A stretch of 16,164 bases of DNA from Paracoccaceae bacterium (GTDB lineage Bacteria; Pseudomonadota; Alphaproteobacteria; Rhodobacterales; Rhodobacteraceae). Positions 1 to 6,632 of the stretch are shown here, in pieces; the first letter of the stretch is position 1; every line of letters starts with the position of its first letter. The notes under the pieces were generated by a model. That model was given only the letters and a program-made list of their open reading frames with translations, did no database searches and was not told where the DNA came from. The stretch spans positions 1 through 16,164 of the forward strand of contig DAOUPC010000020.1 in assembly GCA_030626365.1 (NCBI GenBank), written 5' to 3'. Both the position numbers and the translations under genes were made by a program.

Positions 1-453
1 ATCGCTCAGGTCGATGGTCTCCATTCCGCTGATCTGCGGTTCGGTGCTTTCGACCGCGTCATCGGATTTGACCTTTTCCGCCTTTGACCGGCTGCGCGAA
101 CGCGAAGAACGGCGCCGGGATGGCTTGCGCTCTTCCTCGTCATCGCGCGCGCGCAGTGCCTCGGCATAGGCGCGCTCTTCTTCCATCAGCGCCTCGCGGT
201 CGGCGACGGGTATCTGGTAATAATCCGGGTGGATTTCTGAAAACGCCAGAAATCCGTGGCGATTTCCGCCATAATCCACGAACGCCGCCTGAAGCGACGG
301 TTCGACCCGCGTTACCTTTGCAAGATAGATGTTGCCAGCAAGCTGGCGTTTTTTCTCGGATTCAAAATCGAACTCTTCAACCTTGTTTCCGTCGACCACC
401 ACAACGCGAGTTTCCTCTGCGTGGGTGGCATCGATAAGCATTTTCTTAGCCAT
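1..453 (-). CDS. rne: Ribonuclease E, N-terminal part (runs off the left edge)
   Basis: RNase E is the endonuclease that starts mRNA decay and processes rRNA and tRNA precursors, and it scaffolds the degradosome. The 151 visible residues start MAKKMLIDATHAEE, like the N-terminus of E. coli RNase E (MKRMLINATQQEE). Residues 40-72 hold the first half of the S1 RNA-binding fold (NIYLAKVTRVEPSLQAAFVD, then YGGNRHGFL). From about residue 84 the homology is interrupted by a charged insertion: an acidic stretch (EEE, DDEEE), then an Arg-Ser run at 112-123, then Lys/Asp-rich sequence. The second half of S1 is not reached before the edge. Such S1 insertions are known in alphaproteobacterial RNase E. 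The start at 453 has AAGGA just upstream. The nearest gene upstream on this strand is dctD, about 570 bases away, so rne probably has its own promoter and a long leader. Identity is certain; only the N-terminus is seen. Confidence 0.95.
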   Translation of the reverse strand, partial: MAKKMLIDATHAEETRVVVVDGNKVEEFDFESEKKRQLAGNIYLAKVTRVEPSLQAAFVDYGGNRHGFLAFSEIHPDYYQIPVADREALMEEERAYAEALRARDDEEERKPSRRRSSRSRSRSKAEKVKSDDAVESTEPQISGMETIDLSD

Positions 454-662
454 GTTTCCTTGGTGCACATTTCCATTCGCGCGCGCCTGCCCTGTCCGGG
501 TGAACCGGGGGGCGGGGTGGCGCGTCTGGGGTGGTGTCTTGTCAGGGCGACTTGGGGCGCAGCGCAGCAGGAAGTGGCCCAGAAACTGGTTCTGTGCCTC
601 TCTGCCCGTTTACTAAATGGCGTGCCTGATGCTCGCGCGCGCGTCATCGCGTTTCTTCTCCG

Positions 663-687
663 ACAGACCGGGACGGTCCCGGTTCTG
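663..687 (-). promoter_or_regulatory. Strong hairpin in the rne leader
   Basis: On the plus strand CAGACCGGGA (664-673) and TCCCGGTTCTG (677-687) are complementary over ten pairs with one bulged base and a three-base CGG loop. The hairpin lies about 210 bases upstream of the rne start. It has no T-run on the rne side, so it looks more like a leader structure than a terminator. The structure is read directly; its function is not known. Confidence 0.4.
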
Positions 688-818
688 CCCATTCATCCCC
701 TGCGCAGACATTGCCGGCAGGGGCACTTCACTGGCCCTGTTTATAAGGGCCCAATCGGTCTGTTTCGGCTTGCGTATTTTCATGCCGTCAACGTCGAAAC
801 AGCGAAACTCATTTTATG

Positions 819-846
819 GACATACTGAGGCGTTTTTTCGCATCAA
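819..846 (-). promoter_or_regulatory. Candidate rne promoter
   Basis: On the minus strand TTGATG (846-841) and TATGTC (824-819) are separated by 16 bases, in an AT-richer patch of an otherwise GC-rich region. A start here would give a leader of roughly 360 bases. Both boxes are imperfect and the call is a weak visual one. Confidence 0.22.
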
Positions 847-1023
847 CCCATTTGCCCAACATAAGGGCAGCACCGGGGCAAATACAATGGGCATCTTGTC
901 GTGCGGCCCCGGTTTCTGGATGCTGGCCGCCAAAGTTACGGCCTAAAGATGCGTTTTTTTCGAATTACAGACCAATATATCCGGTAACGCATGGGGCGGG
1001 CATACCCACCAGCCTGCACAACC

Positions 1024-2358
1024 CTAAAGGTAATCCGAGCGTTGCAGGCCATATTTGGCCATCTTTTCGTTCAGGGTCCGGCGCGGCAGGCACAGTTCAT
1101 CCATGACGGACGCGATCGACCCCTTGTGGCGGCGCATGGTGTTGTCGATCAGCATCCGCTCGAACGCCTCGACATATTCCTTCAGCGGCTTGCCCTCGGT
1201 GGTCATGACGGGCTGCATTTCTTCGTGGTCCGACATCAAAAGCGAGGCAATCGTGCCGCTGCCCCGGCGTGACTGCAACACGGCGCGTTCGGCGATGTTG
1301 ATCAACTGGCGCACATTACCCGGCCAGGGGGCCTGCAACAGTTGCGCCGCCTCTTGTGCGGTGACCTGCGGTGCCTCACAGCCATATTCGTCGGCGAACT
1401 GGTCGGACAGGCGGGTAAACAGCGTCAGGATATCCTCGCCGCGCTGGCGCAGCGGGGGCACGGTGATGCGCAGCGCCGCCAGCCGGTAAAACAGATCAGG
1501 GCGCAGCGCGTCCTCGCAGGTGCGCCCGGCCTCTTGCAGGTTGGATATGGCAATGATCCGGGTTTCCGCCGGGGTGCCCTGTTCGTTGATCACGCTTAGC
1601 AGGCGCGCCTGAAGGCCCTCGCCCAGTGCCTCGATATCCTCAAGCACCAATGTGCCGCCGCGGGCCTCTTCGATGGCCGGCAATTGCCCGTCCTCGGGCA
1701 GCATCGGCCCGAACAGGCGCTTGGCCAGCGCATCCTCTTCCAGCGCGCCACAACTGACCAGCACGAATTTGCGCCCTGCCCGGCTGCCAACGGCATGCAG
1801 CGCATGTGCCACCAATGTCTTGCCGGTGCCTGTTTCCCCATCGATCAGCACATGACCATCGGCCTGCCCCAGATCCAGGATGTCTTCTTTCAGGCGCTCC
1901 ATCACCGGGCTGGCCCCAATCAGCTTGTTCATCAACTGGGTGCCATCCGACAGTTCACGCCGCAGCGCCCGGTTGTCCAGCACCAGCCGCCGCGCGCCGG
2001 TGGCGCGTTTGGCCAGATCCGACATGCGGTCCGGGTTGAACGGTTTTTCCAGGAAATCAAACGCGCCGACGCGCATCGCCTCGACCGCCATCGGCACATC
2101 CCCATGCCCGGTGATCATAATCACCGGCAGCGCGCTGTCGGACCCCATCAGTTTCTTGAGAAACTGCATCCCGTCCATGCCCGGCATCCGGATGTCCGAA
2201 ATCACAATGCCCGGATAATCGGGGCCAAGCGTCTTAAGCGCATCCTCGGCGCTGGCGAACGTTTCGGTGTCATAGCCCGACAATGCCAGCCACTGGCTGA
2301 TCGACTGGCGCATATCCTGTTCGTCATCGACAATCGCAATCTTCATGGCCTGTGCCAT
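1024..2358 (-). CDS. dctD: DctD-type response regulator lacking the sigma-54 contact loop
   Basis: Response regulator of the NtrC/DctD family, 444 residues, the usual length. The receiver domain (about 5-120) has the acidic pair D11-D12, phospho-acceptor D55 in SDIRMPG, T83 and K105. The AAA+ domain (about 145-375) has Walker A GETGTGKT (174-181), arginine-finger candidates at R286 and R292, and WPGNVRQL of the sensor II region. The C-terminal 50 residues look like a Fis-type helix-turn-helix (HKGSIASVMDELCLPRRTLN). Two oddities stand out: the GAFTGA loop expected after LFG (216) is absent, and Walker B reads LVLEDI, with the usual D-E order swapped. Sigma-54 activation is therefore doubtful. 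The start at 2358 has AGGA at good distance; a second ATG at 2346 is possible. It follows dctB by 15 bases and should be its partner. Its targets, in the family dicarboxylate transport genes, are not in the window. Confidence 0.85.
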   Translation of the reverse strand: MAQAMKIAIVDDEQDMRQSISQWLALSGYDTETFASAEDALKTLGPDYPGIVISDIRMPGMDGMQFLKKLMGSDSALPVIMITGHGDVPMAVEAMRVGAFDFLEKPFNPDRMSDLAKRATGARRLVLDNRALRRELSDGTQLMNKLIGASPVMERLKEDILDLGQADGHVLIDGETGTGKTLVAHALHAVGSRAGRKFVLVSCGALEEDALAKRLFGPMLPEDGQLPAIEEARGGTLVLEDIEALGEGLQARLLSVINEQGTPAETRIIAISNLQEAGRTCEDALRPDLFYRLAALRITVPPLRQRGEDILTLFTRLSDQFADEYGCEAPQVTAQEAAQLLQAPWPGNVRQLINIAERAVLQSRRGSGTIASLLMSDHEEMQPVMTTEGKPLKEYVEAFERMLIDNTMRRHKGSIASVMDELCLPRRTLNEKMAKYGLQRSDYL

Positions 2359-2373
2359 ATCCGGTTCCTCACT

Positions 2374-4179
2374 TTATTCCGCGGCCTTCAGGTCGTCGCC
2401 CTCATTGCCGTCTTCCAGTATCGGCAGCTGCATTTCAAACACCGCCCCGCCACCCTGCCCGTTGCGTGCAGTCAACCGCCCCCCAAGGTCGTTGACAATC
2501 CCAGAGCTGATGGCCAGCCCCAGACCAACCCCGTCGCCGGGTTGCTTGGTGGTATAAAACGGTTCGAACAGGGCATCGATTTCCTCGATCCCATCACCAT
2601 TGTCACGCACCGTCAGGGTCGCGGTTTCCCCTGCGGCAAGAATGATTTCAACCTCTGGGTCAGCCACCGATTTGGTCGCATCCAGCGCATTGCGCAGCAG
2701 GTTCACCATGACCTGTTCAATACGCATCCTGTCGCCCATCACCCGCACCGGGTGATCCGGCAAAACCTGATTGATACGCACCTGGCGCTGACGCAGCTGG
2801 GGTTCCATCATCGACAGGGACGCGGCCAGCGCATCACCAATGTTTACGGGTGAAAACGTGTCACTTCCCTTGCGCGCGTATGACTTTAGCTGACGGGTTA
2901 TCGCGCCCATCCGCTCGATCAGACCATCGATCCGCCCGAACGACGAAAGCGCCTCTTCCGGGCGGTTGCGCCGCAACAACAGACGGGCCCCGGCCAGATA
3001 GGTCTTCATCGCCGCCAGCGGTTGGTTCAGCTCGTGACTGACGGCGGCCGACATTTCGCCCAGTGCGGCCAGCTTTGAGGATTGCGCCAGCGTCTGTTCC
3101 GCCACATCCAGGGTCTTTTGCACCCTTTCCCGTTCGGCGATTTCCCGCTGGAGCCGGGCATTCAATGCGCGAAGCTCTGCCGACTCGCGCTGAAACAGCG
3201 CCATACGCAGGGCGCTCTTGCGGCTAAGCGCATAAAACGCCAGCGCCAGGAAAATAGCGAATCCCATGATTTCAAGCGCCAGAACCCCGTTCACCCGTTC
3301 GCGGATCGACGCATAGGTGGTGAACGACGTCATGCGCCAGCCGCGAAACGGAAGCCGGTTTTCCAGACGCATCACCGCCTCGCCCTTAAGGTACGCATCC
3401 GCCCTAAGCGCGGTCCAGTCGGCGGTGGCCCTGATCGCCCGTTCAATCGCCCCCAGCGGCGTCTGGCGACGCAGCGCGTCCTCTTCGCTCAGCCCGCGCC
3501 AGCGCGATTCTGTGGCCAGAATGATGGTGCCGGAACTGTCAGTGACCAGAACCGCATCCGAAATCCCGGCCCAGGCCCGCTCGAATTTCTGCAAATCCAC
3601 CTCAACCACGATAACGCCCAACACATCCGGCCCCGCCTCAAGGTGGCGTGAATAGGCAAACCGGTATCCGCCCGCCTCGCGTTCGATCACCGAAAAGACG
3701 GTCGCATTGGAACGGATCGCATCGACAAAATAGGCCCCATTTCGGTGCGACTCTCCCAGCCGGTTACGGTCCGTGGCGGCCACCGATCGCCCGTCGATGT
3801 CCAACAACATCAGCGACGCGGCCCCAATCTCTTCCACAAACGAGATAAGGCGCTGGGTGGACTGGCTGAAATCATTGGACTGAAGCGCCCCGATCAGCGT
3901 CGGATCACGCGCCAGCAATTGCGGCACAATGGCATTTCGGCGCAGCTCGCTCAGCAGGTTGCCCCCGTACAGGGCCTGGCGCAGCTCGGCCTTGCTGCGG
4001 GTGCTCTCGGTGAACCGGCTGGTCAGCAAAAGGTTGGTAACCCACACCGTCGTCGCCGCCACCATCAACACAATCGCAAGCGCAATCCGCAAACGCCAGC
4101 CAACCGCGCCCGCGCGTGACCAGATCACCGCCGGCGGCGATAAAGGGCGGGCAACCTTGGGATCGCGCGATTCCGTCAT
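2374..4179 (-). CDS. dctB: DctB-type sensor histidine kinase (C4-dicarboxylate sensing)
   Basis: Inner-membrane sensor kinase of 601 residues, matching DctB in length and layout. A basic cytoplasmic start is followed by membrane segment 1 (about 31-52), a periplasmic region (about 53-297) of the size of the tandem PAS-like dicarboxylate sensor of DctB, membrane segment 2 (298-319), and a probable coiled coil (325-370). The kinase core has H382 in VSHELNQPLAA, N-box MVNLLRNALDA (491-501), G1 DNGDG (526-530), F box EPFYTTK (539-545) and G2 GVGLGLAIS (550-558). The NQP after the phospho-histidine is typical of the DctB/NtrB-like group. It begins 36 bases after purQ with no clear ribosome site, and is followed by dctD. 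The ligand is inferred from the family; other small carboxylates are possible. No TRAP or DctA transporter lies next to it. Confidence 0.85.
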   Translation of the reverse strand: MTESRDPKVARPLSPPAVIWSRAGAVGWRLRIALAIVLMVAATTVWVTNLLLTSRFTESTRSKAELRQALYGGNLLSELRRNAIVPQLLARDPTLIGALQSNDFSQSTQRLISFVEEIGAASLMLLDIDGRSVAATDRNRLGESHRNGAYFVDAIRSNATVFSVIEREAGGYRFAYSRHLEAGPDVLGVIVVEVDLQKFERAWAGISDAVLVTDSSGTIILATESRWRGLSEEDALRRQTPLGAIERAIRATADWTALRADAYLKGEAVMRLENRLPFRGWRMTSFTTYASIRERVNGVLALEIMGFAIFLALAFYALSRKSALRMALFQRESAELRALNARLQREIAERERVQKTLDVAEQTLAQSSKLAALGEMSAAVSHELNQPLAAMKTYLAGARLLLRRNRPEEALSSFGRIDGLIERMGAITRQLKSYARKGSDTFSPVNIGDALAASLSMMEPQLRQRQVRINQVLPDHPVRVMGDRMRIEQVMVNLLRNALDATKSVADPEVEIILAAGETATLTVRDNGDGIEEIDALFEPFYTTKQPGDGVGLGLAISSGIVNDLGGRLTARNGQGGGAVFEMQLPILEDGNEGDDLKAAE

Positions 4180-4215
4180 GGGATCAATTTAGGGGTCCGG
4201 CAGGGCGCACTCAAG

Positions 4216-4884
4216 TCACACTGTCTCCAGCGCACCGGACAATGCGCGGAACAACGCCACCCCGTCCGTGCCCCCATGCCCCGCATCCGCCGCCCTTTCG
4301 GGATGTGGCATCATGCCCAGAACCCTGCGGTTTTGCGAAAGAACCCCGGCAATATCATCCTGCGATCCGTTGGGATTGTCGGTATAGGTAAACGCAATCC
4401 GGTCCTGATCGCGCAACTCGGCCAATACATCAGGCGCGGCAAAGTAATTGCCATCATGATGGGCAATCGGAATATTGATCACCTCTGCGGCGCTGTACCC
4501 GCTGGTAAAATCCGACCCGGTGGTCTGAACCTTCAACCCAACGGTGCGGCAAACATATTTCAACCCGGCATTACGCAGCAACGCCCCGGGCAACAAACCC
4601 GTCTCGGTCAGCACCTGAAACCCGTTGCACACGCCAAACACATAGCCACCGCGCCCGGCGTGATCCGCCACCGCCCGGCAAATCGGCGATTTCGCGGCAA
4701 TCGCCCCACAGCGCAGATAATCCCCATAGGAAAACCCACCCGGAATGGCGACAATATCAATGCCGTCCGGCAATCCGGTCTCTTTGTGCCAGACCATTGT
4801 CACCTCGACCCCGGCGGCCTCGAACGCAACCGCCAGATCCCGGTCGCAATTGGAGCCGGGAAACACCACCACGGCCGCACGCAT
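4216..4884 (-). CDS. purQ: Phosphoribosylformylglycinamidine synthase, glutaminase subunit PurQ
   Basis: Class I glutamine amidotransferase subunit that supplies ammonia to PurL for converting FGAR to FGAM, the fourth step of purine synthesis. The protein is 222 residues. The N-terminus MRAAVVVFPGSNCDRD is characteristic; the nucleophile Cys is in FGVCNGFQ (about residue 86), and the His and Glu of the triad are in MMPHPERAAD near the C-terminus. It belongs to the short three-subunit PurLQS type. The ATG at 4884 overlaps the purS stop by one base (TGATG), which favours translational coupling; a GTG one codon upstream is possible but less likely. purL is not in the window. Identity is certain. 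Confidence 0.97.
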   Translation of the reverse strand: MRAAVVVFPGSNCDRDLAVAFEAAGVEVTMVWHKETGLPDGIDIVAIPGGFSYGDYLRCGAIAAKSPICRAVADHAGRGGYVFGVCNGFQVLTETGLLPGALLRNAGLKYVCRTVGLKVQTTGSDFTSGYSAAEVINIPIAHHDGNYFAAPDVLAELRDQDRIAFTYTDNPNGSQDDIAGVLSQNRRVLGMMPHPERAADAGHGGTDGVALFRALSGALETV

Positions 4885-5114
4885 CACAGAATCTCAACGC
4901 TGTAGGACTCGATCACCGTATTGGCCAACAGCTTTTCGCACATCTCGGTCACATCCGCCTCGCTGGCCCCTTCGGCCAGATCCAGATCAATCACCTTGCC
5001 CTGGCGCACCCCCGTCACCATGTCAAAGCCCATCGCCCCAAGCGCGTGACGCACCGCCGCGCCCTGCGGGTCAAGAACCCCGTTCTTCAACATCACATGA
5101 ACCCGTGCTTTCAT
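4884..5114 (-). CDS. purS: Phosphoribosylformylglycinamidine synthase subunit PurS
   Basis: Small subunit (76 residues) that bridges PurL and PurQ and helps move ammonia in the three-part FGAM synthase. MKARVHVMLKNGVLDPQG at the start, the middle MGFDMVTGVRQGKVIDLDL and the C-terminal SYSVEIL are typical of PurS, and the length is normal. GGGGGA lies about seven bases before the start. It stands 90 bases after purC and overlaps purQ, giving the order purC-purS-purQ, common in alphaproteobacteria. Confidence 0.96.
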   Translation of the reverse strand: MKARVHVMLKNGVLDPQGAAVRHALGAMGFDMVTGVRQGKVIDLDLAEGASEADVTEMCEKLLANTVIESYSVEIL

Positions 5115-5152
5115 CTTGCATCCCCCGCAATTCAGACAGAAACCGCCCCTGG

Positions 5153-5184
5153 CTTCTTCTTGTCAAAAATACTCAAATTCCCGC
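5153..5184 (-). repeat. Small intergenic element, copy 1 (after purC)
   Basis: The plus-strand sequence begins CTTCTTCTTGTCAAAAATAC and continues CTCAAATTCCC. It closely resembles the block at 9293 (CTTCTTCTGTTCACAAATAT, then CCC). I remember similar blocks lying between genes in roseobacter genomes, but cannot check this here. This copy is inside the purC-purS gap, 20 bases after the purC stop. It has no hairpin of its own. Orientation relative to the upstream gene is opposite to that of the second copy. Confidence 0.4.
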
Positions 5185-5204
5185 GCGCCAACAAACGTGC
5201 CGGC

Positions 5205-5960
5205 TCAGTTGATCAACGTCGGTTTCTGCGGCGCAGATTTCGGCAACACACCCAGACGCCTCGCCACCTCGGAATAGGCATCCGAAAGATCGCCCAGATC
5301 ACGCCGGAACACATCCTTGTCCAGCTTTCGCCCGGTCTCAATGTCCCACAACCGGCAACTGTCCGGGCTGATTTCGTCGGCGACAATCAAACGCTGGAAA
5401 TCCCCGTCATAAACCCGCCCGATCTCGATCTTGAAATCGACCAGCCGGATGCCAACGCTGTACATAACGCCGCTCATGAAATCATTGACCCTCAGCGCCA
5501 GGCTGACAATGTCATCCATATCCTGCTGACTGGCCCAGCCAAAGGCGGCGATATGTTCTTCCGACACCAGCGGGTCACCCAAGGAATCATCCTTCAGGCA
5601 ATATTCGACGATGGGACGGGGCAGTTGCGTGCCCTCTTCGATGCCCAATCGCTTGCTCATCGTGCCTGCGGCATAATTGCGGACGATGATCTCCAGCGGA
5701 ATGATCTCGCAGTTGCGCACCAGTTGCTCGCGCATGTTCAGGCGCTTCAGAAAATGGGTCGGCACGCCGATGGTGTTCAGCCCGGTCATGAAATATTCGC
5801 TCAGCCGGTTGTTCAGAACACCCTTACCGTCGATCACTTCCATCTTTTCGGCATTGAACGCGGTGGTATCATCCTTGAAATACTGCACAATCGTGCCCGG
5901 CTCGGGGCCTTCATAAAGAATCTTGGCCTTGCCTTCATAGATTTTCTTGCGCCGCGCCAT
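5205..5960 (-). CDS. purC: SAICAR synthetase (phosphoribosylaminoimidazole-succinocarboxamide synthase)
   Basis: Joins aspartate to CAIR using ATP to make SAICAR, step eight of IMP synthesis in the usual bacterial numbering. The 251-residue protein begins MARRKKIYEGKAKILYEG, the characteristic PurC start, followed by FKDDTTAFNAEK, NRLSEYFM and the signature region EIIPLEIIVRNYAAGT. DFKIEIGR and ADEISPDSCRLWD in the last third are the second PurC signature. The frame stays open a further 163 codons upstream, but that part is antisense to the neighbouring gene and unrelated to PurC. The ATG at 5960 is chosen by homology and by AAGG upstream. It heads the purC-purS-purQ run. Confidence 0.97.
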   Translation of the reverse strand: MARRKKIYEGKAKILYEGPEPGTIVQYFKDDTTAFNAEKMEVIDGKGVLNNRLSEYFMTGLNTIGVPTHFLKRLNMREQLVRNCEIIPLEIIVRNYAAGTMSKRLGIEEGTQLPRPIVEYCLKDDSLGDPLVSEEHIAAFGWASQQDMDDIVSLALRVNDFMSGVMYSVGIRLVDFKIEIGRVYDGDFQRLIVADEISPDSCRLWDIETGRKLDKDVFRRDLGDLSDAYSEVARRLGVLPKSAPQKPTLIN

Positions 5961-6032
5961 GGGATGCCTTTCGGGGATCGCCAGCCAGGAGGTATCCCTG
6001 ACCCTTGGCGTCCTCATAATGCAAGGGGCACA

Positions 6033-6058
6033 GCTTGCAAAGACCCCGTGTCGCAAGC
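6033..6058. promoter_or_regulatory. Inverted repeat in the purC / zeta-subunit divergent region
   Basis: GCTTGC (6033-6038) and GCAAGC (6053-6058) form a perfect six-base inverted repeat with a 14-base spacer between the two divergent genes, about 73 bases upstream of purC. On the purC side TATGAT (6099-6094, minus strand) is a possible -10 box, which would put this repeat in the purC leader. It could be an operator or a short stem. No known purine regulator site is recognised. Confidence 0.22.
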
Positions 6059-6073
6059 GACCCCCCCTTGCCC

Positions 6074-6101
6074 TTGACCGATCAGAGCGCCATATCATAA
6101 G
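6074..6101 (+). promoter_or_regulatory. Candidate promoter of the zeta-subunit gene
   Basis: TTGACC (6074-6079) and CATAAG (6096-6101) are separated by 16 bases and lie about 30 bases before the ATG. AAGGG at 6119-6123 would be the ribosome site. The boxes match five and four positions of the general bacterial consensus. Visual call only. Confidence 0.38.
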
Positions 6102-6132
6102 GGGAAACCAGAAATTCATAAGGGTAGAGCAG

Positions 6133-6456
6133 ATGACCACATTCGACAGCCGTGAAAACGCGTTTGAAAACAAATATGCCCATGACGAGGAAATGCAGTT
6201 CCGGGCCGTGGCGCGGCGCAACAAAATGGTCGGCCTGTGGGCCGCAGAACTGATGGGCAAAACCACCGAGGCCGCTGCCGAATACGCCAAAACCGTGATC
6301 AAGGCCGATTTCGAAGAGGCCGGCCACGAAGACGTGGTGCGCAAACTGGCCGCCGATCTGGGCGATCTGGCCACACCGGATGTGATTCGCGCCAAGATGG
6401 ACGAACTGCTGCCCGTGGCCCAGGACCAGATCATGAACGAAACAGACAACAGCTAA
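6133..6456 (+). CDS. F1Fo-ATP synthase inhibitor, zeta subunit (DUF1476)
   Basis: The 107-residue protein starts MTTFDSRENAFENKYAHDEE and continues FRAVARRNKMVGLWAAELMGK, the hallmark of the DUF1476 family. The family includes the zeta subunit of Paracoccus denitrificans ATP synthase. There the N-terminal helix enters the F1 catalytic interface and blocks ATP hydrolysis, which stops the enzyme from running backwards. It is cytoplasmic, with no signal or membrane segment; a C-terminal helical bundle follows (about 45-100, DFEEAGHEDVVRKLAADLG). The start is fixed by homology and AAGGG nine bases upstream. As in other alphaproteobacteria, the gene lies apart from the atp operon, here divergent from purC. 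Family is certain; the inhibitory role is inferred from Paracoccus. Confidence 0.93.
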   Translation: MTTFDSRENAFENKYAHDEEMQFRAVARRNKMVGLWAAELMGKTTEAAAEYAKTVIKADFEEAGHEDVVRKLAADLGDLATPDVIRAKMDELLPVAQDQIMNETDNS

Positions 6457-6476
6457 TTCATCACGCGCCGCCCGGT

Positions 6477-6587
6477 TGGCGCGCGCGCCATGATCACCCC
6501 GCCTCATGATCATCATGAAGGCTTTGCAATTGCCATGCCGCCCCGTCCGTGAAAGACGGGGCGCGCCTTGTTTCCCGCATTGGAAAC
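6477..6587 (+). promoter_or_regulatory. Structured leader before the homocysteine methyltransferase gene
   Basis: Three consecutive stems are seen: the 14-base palindrome TGGCGCGCGCGCCA (6477-6490), a nine-pair stem closing a seven-base loop (6539-6547 with 6555-6563, core GCCCCGTC/GACGGGGC), and GTTTCC/GGAAAC with a six-base loop (6570-6587). The last ends 45 bases before the ATG. GGCGCGCC at 6560-6567, part of the 3' side of the second stem, could pair instead with the first palindrome, so two alternative folds are possible. The second stem could also be a terminator for the upstream gene, but no proper U-run follows. It matches no B12, SAM or SAH riboswitch I can recognise. Confidence 0.35.
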
Positions 6588-6632
6588 CCGGCCAAATCCG
6601 CAAGCAAGAACCAGCAACAGGACCACCCACAC

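Larger units (their letters stand above)
454..1023 (-). other. Gene-free stretch between dctD and rne; probable long rne leader
   Basis: No convincing gene is seen here on either strand. The open frames are frame-shifted extensions or antisense shadows without family features. The stretch holds several structures: a strong hairpin at 663-687, a weaker inverted repeat (GGCCC 733-737 with GGGCC 747-751), an alternating CG tract at 634-643, and a six-base-pair stem at 995-1010 lying 13 bases after the dctD stop without a U-run. E. coli rne has a long 5' untranslated region through which RNase E controls its own mRNA. A structured leader here would fit such feedback, but the sequence does not resemble the enterobacterial element and the role is inference. 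Confidence 0.4.

Noticed and set aside
634..643. Alternating CG tract as a Z-DNA element
   Set aside because: Ten bases only, in a very GC-rich genome; noted within the rne leader but not enough for its own claim.
312..692. Minus-strand frame of 126 codons covering the rne leader and start
   Set aside because: It overlaps rne in another frame, has Arg/Pro-rich sequence without motif, and lacks a ribosome site.
925..960. Plus-strand terminator (GGCCG/CGGCC stem and a run of seven T)
   Set aside because: The T-run begins ten bases after the stem, and no plus-strand gene ends here.
1684..2853. Plus-strand open frame of 389 codons antisense to dctD and dctB
   Set aside because: Overlaps two clear two-component genes and reads as low-complexity His/Gln/Arg sequence.
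4797..6077. Plus-strand open frame of 426 codons antisense to purS and purC
   Set aside because: Same shadow effect; it crosses two real genes and an intergenic gap and has no recognisable domain.
5961..6449. Upstream extension of the purC frame (163 further open codons)
   Set aside because: It is antisense to the zeta-subunit gene, has no PurC homology, and the PurC N-terminus MARRKKIYEGKAK with a ribosome site sits at 5960.
6549..6632. Longer start for the homocysteine methyltransferase
   Set aside because: The extension would be translated through two hairpins and is not like the family; 6633 gives the usual N-terminus.
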